This document shows positions 41,325 to 48,028 of a stretch of 51,864 bases of DNA, one piece after another. The notes below the pieces were generated by a model. That model saw only the letters and a list, made by a program, of their open reading frames with translations. It was not told the origin of the DNA and searched no databases. Both the position numbers and the translations under genes were made by a program. Numbering within the stretch: the stretch's first letter is position 1; every line of letters begins with the position of its first letter. The stretch lies in assembly GCF_030580655.1 (NCBI RefSeq), contig NZ_JAUQTB010000020.1:1-51864 (forward strand), in the 5' to 3' direction. Source of the stretch: Paenibacillus lacisoli (lineage in GTDB: Bacteria > Bacillota > Bacilli > Paenibacillales > Paenibacillaceae).

Positions 41325-42212
41325 TTAATTACGGCTCTGTTCCGTCAAAGTAAAGTCTGCTTTCACTAGTTCCGATGCAATACCTCGATAGAATAATGAT
41401 GGATTGACTTTGTAAACACTGTTCTTCCCAGCCTTAAACGAGCCAAAAACATGCTCGCCAGACAGCTTAATTCTAAGATGTTCCTTGACATTCTTTTCAT
41501 CCATACCAGTGATTTCTACTACATCCCTTAGAGATAATGCTTCTGCACTGGATAAATCCTTTTCGTAGGGATGCCTTACAAGGTGATTACTTTCAAAGTG
41601 CATATATGGGAGTATACGATATAAGAAACCAATATCAGCGGGCTTTATATCCTGCTGACTGTACAGTTCATGCATAGCTTCGATGAAAACCTTGACTAGT
41701 CTAGTCTCTTTGCTTGTTCCCCTTAGGCAATAGGCTTTACTGATGTAAAACGCTTCATATTCTTTCTTAAATAAAGAAACCCTTTGGCTTTGTATTAAGC
41801 CTAGTTCATCGAACCTTCTGAGCAAGTTGGAATATGTTCTTTTATCTCTTATCCTTAGTACTTCCGCTAGTCCCTTCTCAGTCATAGGTATTCTTGCATC
41901 TAACGACATTTTAAGCATGTTGTCATAACCTATATATGATTGAAGCACCAAAAAATATCCCAACTCCTTTGTACTCAACCTCTCCATTGTCGCTAATTGT
42001 TTTGCTCCTTCCATATTCACCATCGTAAATGGATTTTCCGTCCTGTTCCTGTAAGTCTCCAGCTTCCCCCTCCTTCTAGCCGCTTCCCGCATTTCAGGGG
42101 TTATTACTATGCAATCGGTTCGTTCTTCCCCATTCCCATCTATTACTCTATTAACTCTACTTCTCTTTAATCTTTTGTCTGCTTCTTCGAGTAGCTCACG
42201 CGCTATACTCAT
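41325..42212 (-). CDS. Replication-initiator-like protein (winged-helix type)
   Basis: 295 aa. The segment LSTKELGYFLVLQSYIGYDNML..., followed by MTEKGLAEVLRIRDKRTYSNLLRRFDELGLI, looks like the winged-helix DNA-binding domain of plasmid and phage initiators (RepL-type and related). The second half (ALSLRDVVEITGMDEKNVKEHLRI) has another HTH-like element. The N-terminal 40 residues are basic. I cannot name the family with certainty. It overlaps the upstream HTH gene by four bases (ATGA), and two iteron-like repeats lie downstream, which supports a role in replicating the excised element. Confidence 0.6.
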   Translation of the reverse strand: MSIARELLEEADKRLKRSRVNRVIDGNGEERTDCIVITPEMREAARRRGKLETYRNRTENPFTMVNMEGAKQLATMERLSTKELGYFLVLQSYIGYDNMLKMSLDARIPMTEKGLAEVLRIRDKRTYSNLLRRFDELGLIQSQRVSLFKKEYEAFYISKAYCLRGTSKETRLVKVFIEAMHELYSQQDIKPADIGFLYRILPYMHFESNHLVRHPYEKDLSSAEALSLRDVVEITGMDEKNVKEHLRIKLSGEHVFGSFKAGKNSVYKVNPSLFYRGIASELVKADFTLTEQSRN

Positions 42213-42400
42213 TCTTTTCCCGCTCCTGCCACCATAACTTTGTTAGATTCAATCCATTTAGCCACTTCAGCAAGCTGATACCTGACCATGTTGTATGATA
42301 ATTTGACAGAAGGTAATCCCTCATGTTTCCATCTGCATAGCGTGCGTTTAGAAATGCTGTACTTGTCACACACTATATTTGAACTCACTAAACTTTCCAT
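42209..42400 (-). CDS. Small HTH protein, excisionase/AlpA-like
   Basis: 63 aa. A MerR/excisionase-type helix-turn-helix (KYSISKRTLCRWKHEGLP, about residues 11-28) followed by a wing and a helix ending EVAKWIESNK. Such proteins direct excision or regulate integrase genes in islands. The ATG at 42400 has AAAGGAG eight nt upstream; a GTG two codons earlier is less well placed. Its stop overlaps the start of the Rep-like gene. Confidence 0.75.
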   Translation of the reverse strand: MESLVSSNIVCDKYSISKRTLCRWKHEGLPSVKLSYNMVRYQLAEVAKWIESNKVMVAGAGKE

Positions 42401-42596
42401 TCCCACTTCTCCTTTGAATAATCTACTTTAAGAGCTTTGATTCTGACTTAATATGCCTTATTCGGACACATCTATATATTTAAGAAGACAGCTTCAAAAA
42501 TCCCCACATAGTCGAATGAAATTCAAACTCATAATGGATGCTGGAGAGGGGGGGAACAAAACATCTGGAATGCTGATACTGCCAAAGTTGCGGAAA

Positions 42597-42629
42597 CAAA
42601 AAAAGACGACCTCAGTCTAGAAAGTCGCC
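42597..42629 (-). terminator. Terminator in the island, after the gene at 42718
   Basis: On the minus strand GGCGACTTTC/GAGGTCGTC with a six-base loop (G-T pairs allowed) is followed by TTTTTTT. It separates the small-gene cluster from the HTH-Rep operon. The 300 bp between 42401 and 42717 otherwise show no gene. Confidence 0.75.
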
Positions 42630-42717
42630 TACAATCAAATATTAGATTTTAAGGAGAAGTACAGTCTTTCTTTCCTACTGAAATCCGAGGACTTTGCGGC
42701 GGCGGGAAAGATAAATA

Positions 42718-42981
42718 TTAGTCCTGCTTGTCCTGACGATTTTTAATAAATCCAATGAGCTCCTCCGTTGTCTCCCATCCTTGAATGACCCTATCTAATC
42801 TACGAACTAAATCGTAGTTGGCGTCTCCCCCAAATCTATATTGCCCAAAAACCATTTTTATCAAATGGTTTAATTTTGTGCGAGTATTTTCAGTATATTG
42901 ATTAAACTCACCAGCCATCTCCAAGAACTTCAAAGCTGTTTCATCTTCGATAATTTGCTCTAACGGCTTTTTTGTGCTCAT
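42718..42981 (-). CDS. Small island protein of unknown function
   Basis: 87 aa, soluble and mostly helical, with acidic and basic patches and an aromatic centre (KMVFGQYRFGGDANYDLVRRLDRV region). I do not recognise it. The ATG at 42981 follows TAGGAGTGGG; a GTG nine bases earlier is within that site. A good terminator follows it. Anti-repressor, immunity or regulatory roles are all possible. Confidence 0.6.
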   Translation of the reverse strand: MSTKKPLEQIIEDETALKFLEMAGEFNQYTENTRTKLNHLIKMVFGQYRFGGDANYDLVRRLDRVIQGWETTEELIGFIKNRQDKQD

Positions 42982-43025
42982 GGCGCCCACTCCTAATAAT
43001 TAAAATATTCGTTGTTCCGCTGACT

Positions 43026-43169
43026 TCAATCTTCTCGTCTTTTCTTCTCATTTGAGGACTTCATTTGTTCTGCCGTCAGTTTCTTAATAGGTTTTGATTT
43101 AGAATATTTCCTTAAAGTCCTTATCCTTCTGTATTCCTCAATTCCAATAATTTTGCTCACTTGCTTCAA
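43026..43169 (-). CDS. Very small basic island protein
   Basis: 47 aa, strongly basic (Lys and Arg about a third of residues), starting MKQVSKIIGIEEYRRIRTLRK and ending EKKRRED. The start is TTG at 43169 with a strong GAGGAGG at 7 nt, which is the main support. No family recognised; a nucleic-acid-binding role would fit the charge but is inference. Confidence 0.45.
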   Translation of the reverse strand: MKQVSKIIGIEEYRRIRTLRKYSKSKPIKKLTAEQMKSSNEKKRRED

Positions 43170-43187
43170 TCGTATTCCTCCTCAAAG

Positions 43188-43328
43188 TTATTTCTTAAAC
43201 TTTTGCTCAATCAGATACAGGATGGCACCAAATAGCATTCCAATTACAAACCAATAAGTTTTTAGAAATTCTTTAATTCCATTCCCTAAATCAGCATCGA
43301 TATGGTTAAGAATACTGGTTGAAAACAA
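43188..43328 (-). CDS. Very small membrane protein of the island
   Basis: 46 aa with one clear membrane segment (YWFVIGMLFGAILYLIEQ, about residues 25-42) and a basic tail (KFKK). The start is TTG at 43328 with a purine-rich AAGGGGGG site about 8-9 nt upstream. That site is inside a C5/G5 hairpin (43339-43366), which could hide it. Such single-span proteins can be toxins, holin-like or phage-exclusion proteins; none can be chosen here. Confidence 0.4.
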   Translation of the reverse strand: MFSTSILNHIDADLGNGIKEFLKTYWFVIGMLFGAILYLIEQKFKK

Positions 43329-43559
43329 ACCAAAACACCCCCCTTATTATTTCGTGAGGGGGTAGTGAAGTTATATTATAAGTAGTATTATAAGTGGTAT
43401 TCCCTTCCATATTTTATCACAAAAATTACGCTAATGTTAGCCTACATAGTGCTCATCATCTTATCTACAACATCGCTTAGATACTTTTCTGAAAATGCCC
43501 AGAAGTTCAGGTGGTAGTTACACCATCTTCCCAGCCATACCTTAGTCCATAAGCACCGC

Positions 43560-44612
43560 TCAGTCCCCTCTGTTCATAAACTTCTCATATTGCTCACGAA
43601 CATCAGCAACATCCTGATTAACATAACGGTTGACCATCTCCATTGATGAATGTCCGAGCAATCGTCGTAATGAAAAAGGGTCACCTGTTGCCTTTATATA
43701 ACGAGTAGCAAATGTATGGCGGAATGTGTGAGGACTTATACGAACCCCCGTAATCTTTGCCTTCTTCCCGATGTAGCTAATACATCTTGTTGCCCAATTC
43801 TTATCTAATGGCTGACCATATTCATTTAGAAATAAGTTTGGAGCTTGTCCGTTCATCTCATGCCAAGCAAGGTAAATAACCAATAGTTCTTGGGTTCTTA
43901 CTCCAAAGTAAACTGTCCGTGCTTTTCTATTTTTAGCTGATTCTGCACGTACGGAAGCAGAGCGATTCTGTAAATCAATTTCCTCTACAAATATTCTCAT
44001 GCACTCCCCAATACGCACCCCAGTATCAAGCAGAAAAGACATCAATAATGCATCACGCAGTCCCAAGAAAGTAGTCAATTCACAGCAATTGAAGAGCTTT
44101 CTTTCCTGTGCCTTTGAAATCACTTGGAAATCTTCCTCAGGTACCTTCAATAACTCAACATTTTCAAATGGAGATTCTTTTATGATTCTTTCACTTATAG
44201 CCCAATTAAACATTGCCTTAACTGTACGTAATCTAATATTTATTGTTGAAGGCTTCAACCTCTGTACCGTCAACATAGATGAAATCCATACACGGATGAC
44301 ATCACGGTTAGGTACAAAGTTATCAAGACCGCTGTACTCGTTGGCTAAGAAACGCCGAAACCAGTTCATATGCTTTCTGTAGTCTTCTAAGGTGCGTTCT
44401 GCCGCCCCTGCCGCTTGTCGTGCGGCGTAGTAACGGTTAAATAGCTTGTCCAGTGTCAACGTCTCAGGGCGAGGTTTCTCGGCTTCTTGAAGCGTGGACC
44501 GAGGCGTTTCCAAGACCGAAGGAGTAAGGCGGTCTAATAACCGCTGGGGAATGTCTAAATTATTCTTCCTTTGCCCGCGCTTTTGCGGTGTTTTTCCATT
44601 GCTTGAACTCAT
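43560..44612 (-). CDS. Tyrosine-family site-specific integrase
   Basis: 350 aa. An N-terminal SAM-like core-binding domain (about residues 50-150) precedes the catalytic domain with R200 (TGVRIGE), a Lys near 227-230, H295-x-x-R298 (HTFRHT), H321 (LLGHSS) and nucleophile Y330 (NRYVNQ). All active-site residues are present, so it should be functional. It lies 135 bp from the 3' end of the intact tRNA-Ser. GGGAGG precedes the ATG and is part of an inverted repeat CCGTTAG/CTAACGG (44625-44646). The region 43329-43559 shows no gene. Confidence 0.95.
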   Translation of the reverse strand: MSSSNGKTPQKRGQRKNNLDIPQRLLDRLTPSVLETPRSTLQEAEKPRPETLTLDKLFNRYYAARQAAGAAERTLEDYRKHMNWFRRFLANEYSGLDNFVPNRDVIRVWISSMLTVQRLKPSTINIRLRTVKAMFNWAISERIIKESPFENVELLKVPEEDFQVISKAQERKLFNCCELTTFLGLRDALLMSFLLDTGVRIGECMRIFVEEIDLQNRSASVRAESAKNRKARTVYFGVRTQELLVIYLAWHEMNGQAPNLFLNEYGQPLDKNWATRCISYIGKKAKITGVRISPHTFRHTFATRYIKATGDPFSLRRLLGHSSMEMVNRYVNQDVADVREQYEKFMNRGD

Positions 44613-44639
44613 ATTGATTACCTCCCGTTAGATTTTTCA

Positions 44640-44648
44640 CTAACGGTC
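44640..44648. repeat. Candidate integrase arm-type site (right), partner of 36351-36359
   Basis: CTAACGGTC at 44640-44648 is the exact inverse of GACCGTTAG at 36351-36359. Each lies 96-98 bp inside its own attachment repeat, so in the circular form they flank the attP core symmetrically. A third copy, CCGTTAG, is at 44625-44631, and the core repeat itself holds CTAACGGTT. Confidence 0.5.
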
Positions 44649-44656
44649 ACCAATAC

Positions 44657-44697
44657 AAAAAAACGCACCAGACCGCTGTTCAACAGTCTAGTGCGTT
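44657..44697 (-). terminator. Terminator of tRNA-Ser, supplied by the island
   Basis: On the minus strand AACGCAC..GTGCGTT with inner AGAC/GTCT is followed by a T7 run. It lies 50 nt past the tRNA 3' end and inside the island boundary, replacing the terminator left beyond attL at 36136-36174. Confidence 0.85.
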
Positions 44698-44744
44698 TCA
44701 ATCATAATCGCCGTAAAGCAATGTACGGCGTGTCATTTAAAGGT

Positions 44745-44810
44745 TATGGCGGAGAGGATGGGATTCGAACCCATGTGGAGTTGCCCCCTAACGGTTTTCA
44801 AGACCGCCCC
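44745..44810 (-). repeat. attR: right 66-bp direct repeat within intact tRNA-Ser
   Basis: Identical to 36187-36252 over all 66 bp. It makes up the 3' three quarters of the working tRNA gene; the remaining 25 bases (44811-44835) are chromosomal. Confidence 0.93.
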
Positions 44811-44835
44811 GTTATGACCGCTTCGGTACCTCTCC
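44747..44835 (-). tRNA. tRNA-Ser (anticodon UGA)
   Basis: 89 nt including encoded CCA. The acceptor arm GGAGAGG/CCTCTCC, anticodon loop CTTGAAA (anticodon TGA) and a T-arm with GGTTCGAATCC are present, plus a long variable arm as expected for serine. It lies just downstream of serS, as in B. subtilis, and is the integration site of the island. Confidence 0.97.
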
Positions 44836-44923
44836 AGGTGATAAAATGTTCTGTTACATTCACAGGTTCTCTGAACACGTAACAAAATGATTTTACCACA
44901 TTTACTAAATCAAATCAATCTTT

Positions 44924-46207
44924 TTAGTTCTTGCGCGTGATTGTCTCAACACCACCCATGTATGGACGGAGTACTTCGGGGATCACTACACTGCCGTCTG
45001 CCTGCTGGTAGTTCTCCAAAATGGCGGCAACCGTGCGGCCTACGGCCAGTCCGGACCCGTTCAGGGTGTGTACGAATTCTGGCTTTGCTTTGGCTTCGCG
45101 GCGGAAACGGATGTTGGCCCGACGCGCCTGAAAGTCCTCACAGTTCGAGCACGATGAAATTTCACGATACATATTGCTCTCCGGAAGCCAGACTTCCAGA
45201 TCATACGTTTTGGCAGCTGTAAAGCCCATATCAGCGGTACACAGCGACAGAACACGGTAAGGCAGGTTCAAAAGCTGCAGCACACGTTCGGCATTATTCG
45301 TCATCATCTCCAGCTCTTCATACGAATGATCGGGATGAACAATCTTGAGCATCTCCACTTTGTTGAATTGATGCTGGCGAATCAGACCGCGCGTATCACG
45401 GCCTGCGGAACCCGCCTCCGAGCGGAAGCAGGAGCTGTACGCTACATAACGTTTAGGAAGCTCTTCTCCGTCCAGGATCTCTTCACGGTGGTAGTTCGTA
45501 ACAGGTACCTCAGCAGTAGGAATGAGGTAGTATTCTGTATCCCGCAGTTTGAACAAGTCTTCTTCGAATTTGGGGAGCTGGCCCGTACCATACAGACTGT
45601 CTCTGTTCACAATGTACGGCGGCAGCATCTCTTCATAGCCGTGTTCATTGCTGTGAAGATCCATCATAAAGTTGATCAATGCACGTTCAAGTCGGGCTCC
45701 CAGACCTTTATAGAAGGTAAAACGGGAACCTGTCACCTTGGCCGCTGCTTCAAAATCCAGAATACCCAGATCCTGCGCAACATCCCAATGTGCCTTTGGT
45801 GTAAATTCAAATGAACGCGGCTCCGACCAGCGGCGGATCTCCACGTTATCATCTTCCGATGTCCCAACCGGTACGCTCTCATTAGGAATATTCGGAATCG
45901 CCATTGTCAATTCATCGATACGGGCTTCCAGATGGCGGATCTCCTCATCCATTTGCTTGATTCGATCCGATACTTCGCGCATTTCGACAATTAATTCATC
46001 TGCATTTTCCTTGTTCTTCTTCAGGCGGGCAACTTCACCCGAGACCGTATTACGGCGATTCTTCAGTGCTTCGCTCTCCTGCAGCAGTTCACGGCGGCGC
46101 GTATCCAATTCAGGAAAATCAGCGATCAGATCAAGCGACTTACCGCGGTTCTGCAGAGCCTGCTCCACTTTGCTGAATTCATTGCGCAATATTTTAACAT
46201 CTAACAC
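44924..46207 (-). CDS. serS: Seryl-tRNA synthetase
   Basis: 427 aa. Class II synthetase charging tRNA-Ser. A long N-terminal coiled coil (about residues 25-100) for binding the variable arm precedes the catalytic core: motif 2 near CFRSEAGSAGRDTRGLIRQHQF and motif 3 near LNGSGLAVGRTVAAILEN. The start is GTG at 46207, seven nt after AGGAGG; longer frames upstream lack a site. Position next to tRNA-Ser and pdxT follows Bacillus. I looked for a serine T-box in the leader and did not find one. Confidence 0.96.
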   Translation of the reverse strand: MLDVKILRNEFSKVEQALQNRGKSLDLIADFPELDTRRRELLQESEALKNRRNTVSGEVARLKKNKENADELIVEMREVSDRIKQMDEEIRHLEARIDELTMAIPNIPNESVPVGTSEDDNVEIRRWSEPRSFEFTPKAHWDVAQDLGILDFEAAAKVTGSRFTFYKGLGARLERALINFMMDLHSNEHGYEEMLPPYIVNRDSLYGTGQLPKFEEDLFKLRDTEYYLIPTAEVPVTNYHREEILDGEELPKRYVAYSSCFRSEAGSAGRDTRGLIRQHQFNKVEMLKIVHPDHSYEELEMMTNNAERVLQLLNLPYRVLSLCTADMGFTAAKTYDLEVWLPESNMYREISSCSNCEDFQARRANIRFRREAKAKPEFVHTLNGSGLAVGRTVAAILENYQQADGSVVIPEVLRPYMGGVETITRKN

Positions 46208-46233
46208 AAGATAGCCTCCTAAAAAAACAACCT

Positions 46234-46377
46234 TCACTCCTGCAGAGAACTTTCAATCGGCGGGCCGCCGCACCTGTAGAGGGCCGTGCCTTTCTCATGA
46301 AGCTCTCTGCTGCGATCAGGCATCTCAATCGGTACCGGAGTCGCTGGAGTCAAGGTGTTCTTATCTTTTGCATTCAT
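46234..46377 (-). CDS. Possible small protein upstream of serS
   Basis: An open frame of 47 codons fills most of the pdxT-serS gap. The product starts MNAKDKNTLTPATPVPIEM and contains RCGGPP near the end; I do not recognise it. The only ribosome binding site is a weak GGTGAT close to the ATG. The frame might be real, a leader peptide, or chance; nothing else explains this 197-bp gap. Confidence 0.3.
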   Translation of the reverse strand: MNAKDKNTLTPATPVPIEMPDRSRELHEKGTALYRCGGPPIESSLQE

Positions 46378-46404
46378 ATCACCGTTAAGGAACGGCTCAT
46401 CCGA

Positions 46405-46980
46405 TTACTTTGCTGCTTCTTCTACCATTTTCACAAAATAGCTGTGGAGACGGTAGTCGTCCGTTAATTCCGGGTGGAACGAGGATGCCAGCAGATGCCC
46501 TTGACGTGCGGTCACAATCTCACCTTTATACTCACAGAGCACATCCACTTGTTCCCCAACCGATTGAATCAGCGGCGCGCGGATAAAGACAGCCCGAACC
46601 GGCTCTTCAATTCCTTTTATCGTCAAATCCGTCTCAAAACTTTCGCGCTGACGACCAAAAGCATTCCGGGTTACCGTCATATCCATTAGTTCCAAGTGAG
46701 CCTCTTCCTGACCGTCAATCCGTTCTGCCAGAACGATCAGACCGGCACATGTACCAAAGATCGGTTTCCCATGCGAAGAAAATTCACGAATCGCATCCAT
46801 AAAGTCGTATTTACGCATCAGCTTGCCAATGGTTGTGCTCTCTCCGCCAGGAATAATCAAGCCCTCGATCTCTTCCAGCTGCTCTACACGTTTGATGGCC
46901 ACACCTTCAGCTCCGGCCAGCTCAATACTGCGAATATGCTCGGCGACAGCGCCTTGTAATGCCAATACCCCTATCTTCAT
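46405..46980 (-). CDS. pdxT: Pyridoxal 5'-phosphate synthase, glutaminase subunit PdxT
   Basis: 191 aa. Supplies ammonia from glutamine to PdxS for direct PLP synthesis. Class I amidotransferase triad: C78 (GTCAGLIV), H169 and E171 (SFHPEL). The N-terminal IGVLALQGAVAEH is typical. The ATG at 46980 follows AGAAGGAAC; an upstream frame extension overlaps pdxS. It starts 16 nt after the pdxS stop, so both subunits come from one transcript. Confidence 0.97.
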   Translation of the reverse strand: MKIGVLALQGAVAEHIRSIELAGAEGVAIKRVEQLEEIEGLIIPGGESTTIGKLMRKYDFMDAIREFSSHGKPIFGTCAGLIVLAERIDGQEEAHLELMDMTVTRNAFGRQRESFETDLTIKGIEEPVRAVFIRAPLIQSVGEQVDVLCEYKGEIVTARQGHLLASSFHPELTDDYRLHSYFVKMVEEAAK

Positions 46981-46996
46981 GCTAGTTCCTTCTCTC

Positions 46997-47878
46997 TTAC
47001 CAGCCGCGATTGGCCATCCGATCAGCTGCAGCAAGGCTGGAGATTTCGATGCCTTTCATTGGTGTGCCCAGGTTCTTGGACACTTCGGCAATCAGTTTGT
47101 AGTCCGTGTAATGTGTCGTAGCTTCTACGATGGCACGGGCAAATTTCTCAGGATTGTCCGATTTGAAGATACCGGAGCCTACGAATACACCGTCTGCACC
47201 CAAGTGCATCATCAGAGCCGCATCAGCAGGAGTAGCAACACCGCCGGCAGCAAAGTTAACGACAGGCAGCTTACCTGTCTCATGTACACCAAGCAGCAGT
47301 TCATACGCTACACCAAGGTTTTTAGCTTCAGCATACAGTTCATCCTTGGACATGTTGGCCACTTTGCGGATCTGGCTGTTGATGAAACGCATATGACGCA
47401 CAGCCTCAACGATGTTGCCTGTTCCTGGCTCACCCTTTGTACGGATCATGGACGCGCCTTCGCCAATACGACGGAGTGCCTCGCCAAGGTCCTTGGCGCC
47501 ACAAACGAAAGGAACGGTAAACTCGTGCTTATCAATATGGAAAACTTCATCGGCAGGAGTCAGTACTTCACTCTCATCAAGGTAATCGACACCCAGGGAT
47601 TCCAGCACTTTAGCTTCAACATAATGACCGATTCTTGCTTTGGCCATAACAGGGATGGATACAACCTTCATAACTTCCTCTACAATTGTAGGATCAGCCA
47701 TACGAGCTACGCCGCCGGCAGCACGAATATCGGAAGGTACACGCTCAAGTGCCATTACAGCTGTAGCACCGGCTGCTTCTGCAACTTTTGCCTGCTCCGC
47801 ATTCATGACGTCCATAATGACGCCGCCTTTTTGCATTTCTGCCATACCTCTTTTTACACGCGATGTTCCCGTTTCCAT
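46997..47878 (-). CDS. pdxS: Pyridoxal 5'-phosphate synthase, PdxS subunit
   Basis: 293 aa. Forms PLP from ribose-5-phosphate, glyceraldehyde-3-phosphate and ammonia in a dodecamer with PdxT. The active-site lysines are K80 (VMAKARIGH) and K148 (IRTKGEPGTG). The sequence VKRGMAEMQKGGVIMDV at the N-terminus is family-specific. The ATG at 47878 has GGGAGG seven nt upstream; an ATG six bases earlier is too close to it. Confidence 0.97.
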   Translation of the reverse strand: METGTSRVKRGMAEMQKGGVIMDVMNAEQAKVAEAAGATAVMALERVPSDIRAAGGVARMADPTIVEEVMKVVSIPVMAKARIGHYVEAKVLESLGVDYLDESEVLTPADEVFHIDKHEFTVPFVCGAKDLGEALRRIGEGASMIRTKGEPGTGNIVEAVRHMRFINSQIRKVANMSKDELYAEAKNLGVAYELLLGVHETGKLPVVNFAAGGVATPADAALMMHLGADGVFVGSGIFKSDNPEKFARAIVEATTHYTDYKLIAEVSKNLGTPMKGIEISSLAAADRMANRGW

Positions 47879-47964
47879 GTTCATGCCTCCCGTAGTGGTT
47901 ATACATATGCAAAATGTTTGATAACAACATTTTTTCTGAAAATGATATTACAATCTAACTCGAT

Positions 47965-47993
47965 ATTTTACATTAAGCATCTTAAATATACAA
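47965..47993 (-). promoter_or_regulatory. pdxST promoter (sigma-A) with hairpin in the leader
   Basis: TTGTAT (47993-47988) and TAAAAT (47970-47965), 17-nt spacing, minus strand. A hairpin AAAATGTT/AACATTTT (about 47912-47934) lies in the short leader, about 30 nt before the start codon. No PLP or other riboswitch is recognised. Confidence 0.6.
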
Positions 47994-48028
47994 CAGTTTG
48001 TCCTTAAACCCCTGTCGTTTAATAAGGA

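Larger units (their letters stand above)
36187..44810. mobile_element. Integrated genetic island in tRNA-Ser(UGA), about 8.6 kb, carrying a nuclease-HerA defence module
   Basis: Bounded by two identical 66-bp repeats of the tRNA-Ser 3' part, with a tyrosine recombinase gene beside the intact tRNA. It holds an HTH excisionase-like gene, a Rep-like gene, small unknown genes, and defence-type cargo (DUF4297/Cap4-like nuclease, HerA ATPase, HNH nuclease). Base composition is clearly more AT-rich than on either side. No capsid, conjugation or transposase gene is seen, so it would need help to move: a phage satellite or a small integrative mobilisable element are both possible. Confidence 0.9.

Noticed and set aside
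46208..46404. Serine T-box riboswitch before serS
   Set aside because: The T-box core (AGGGTGG..CGCG) and a matching antiterminator/terminator pair are missing.
46823..48007. 394-codon plus-strand frame across pdxT and pdxS
   Set aside because: Shadow frame spanning two well-defined genes on the other strand.
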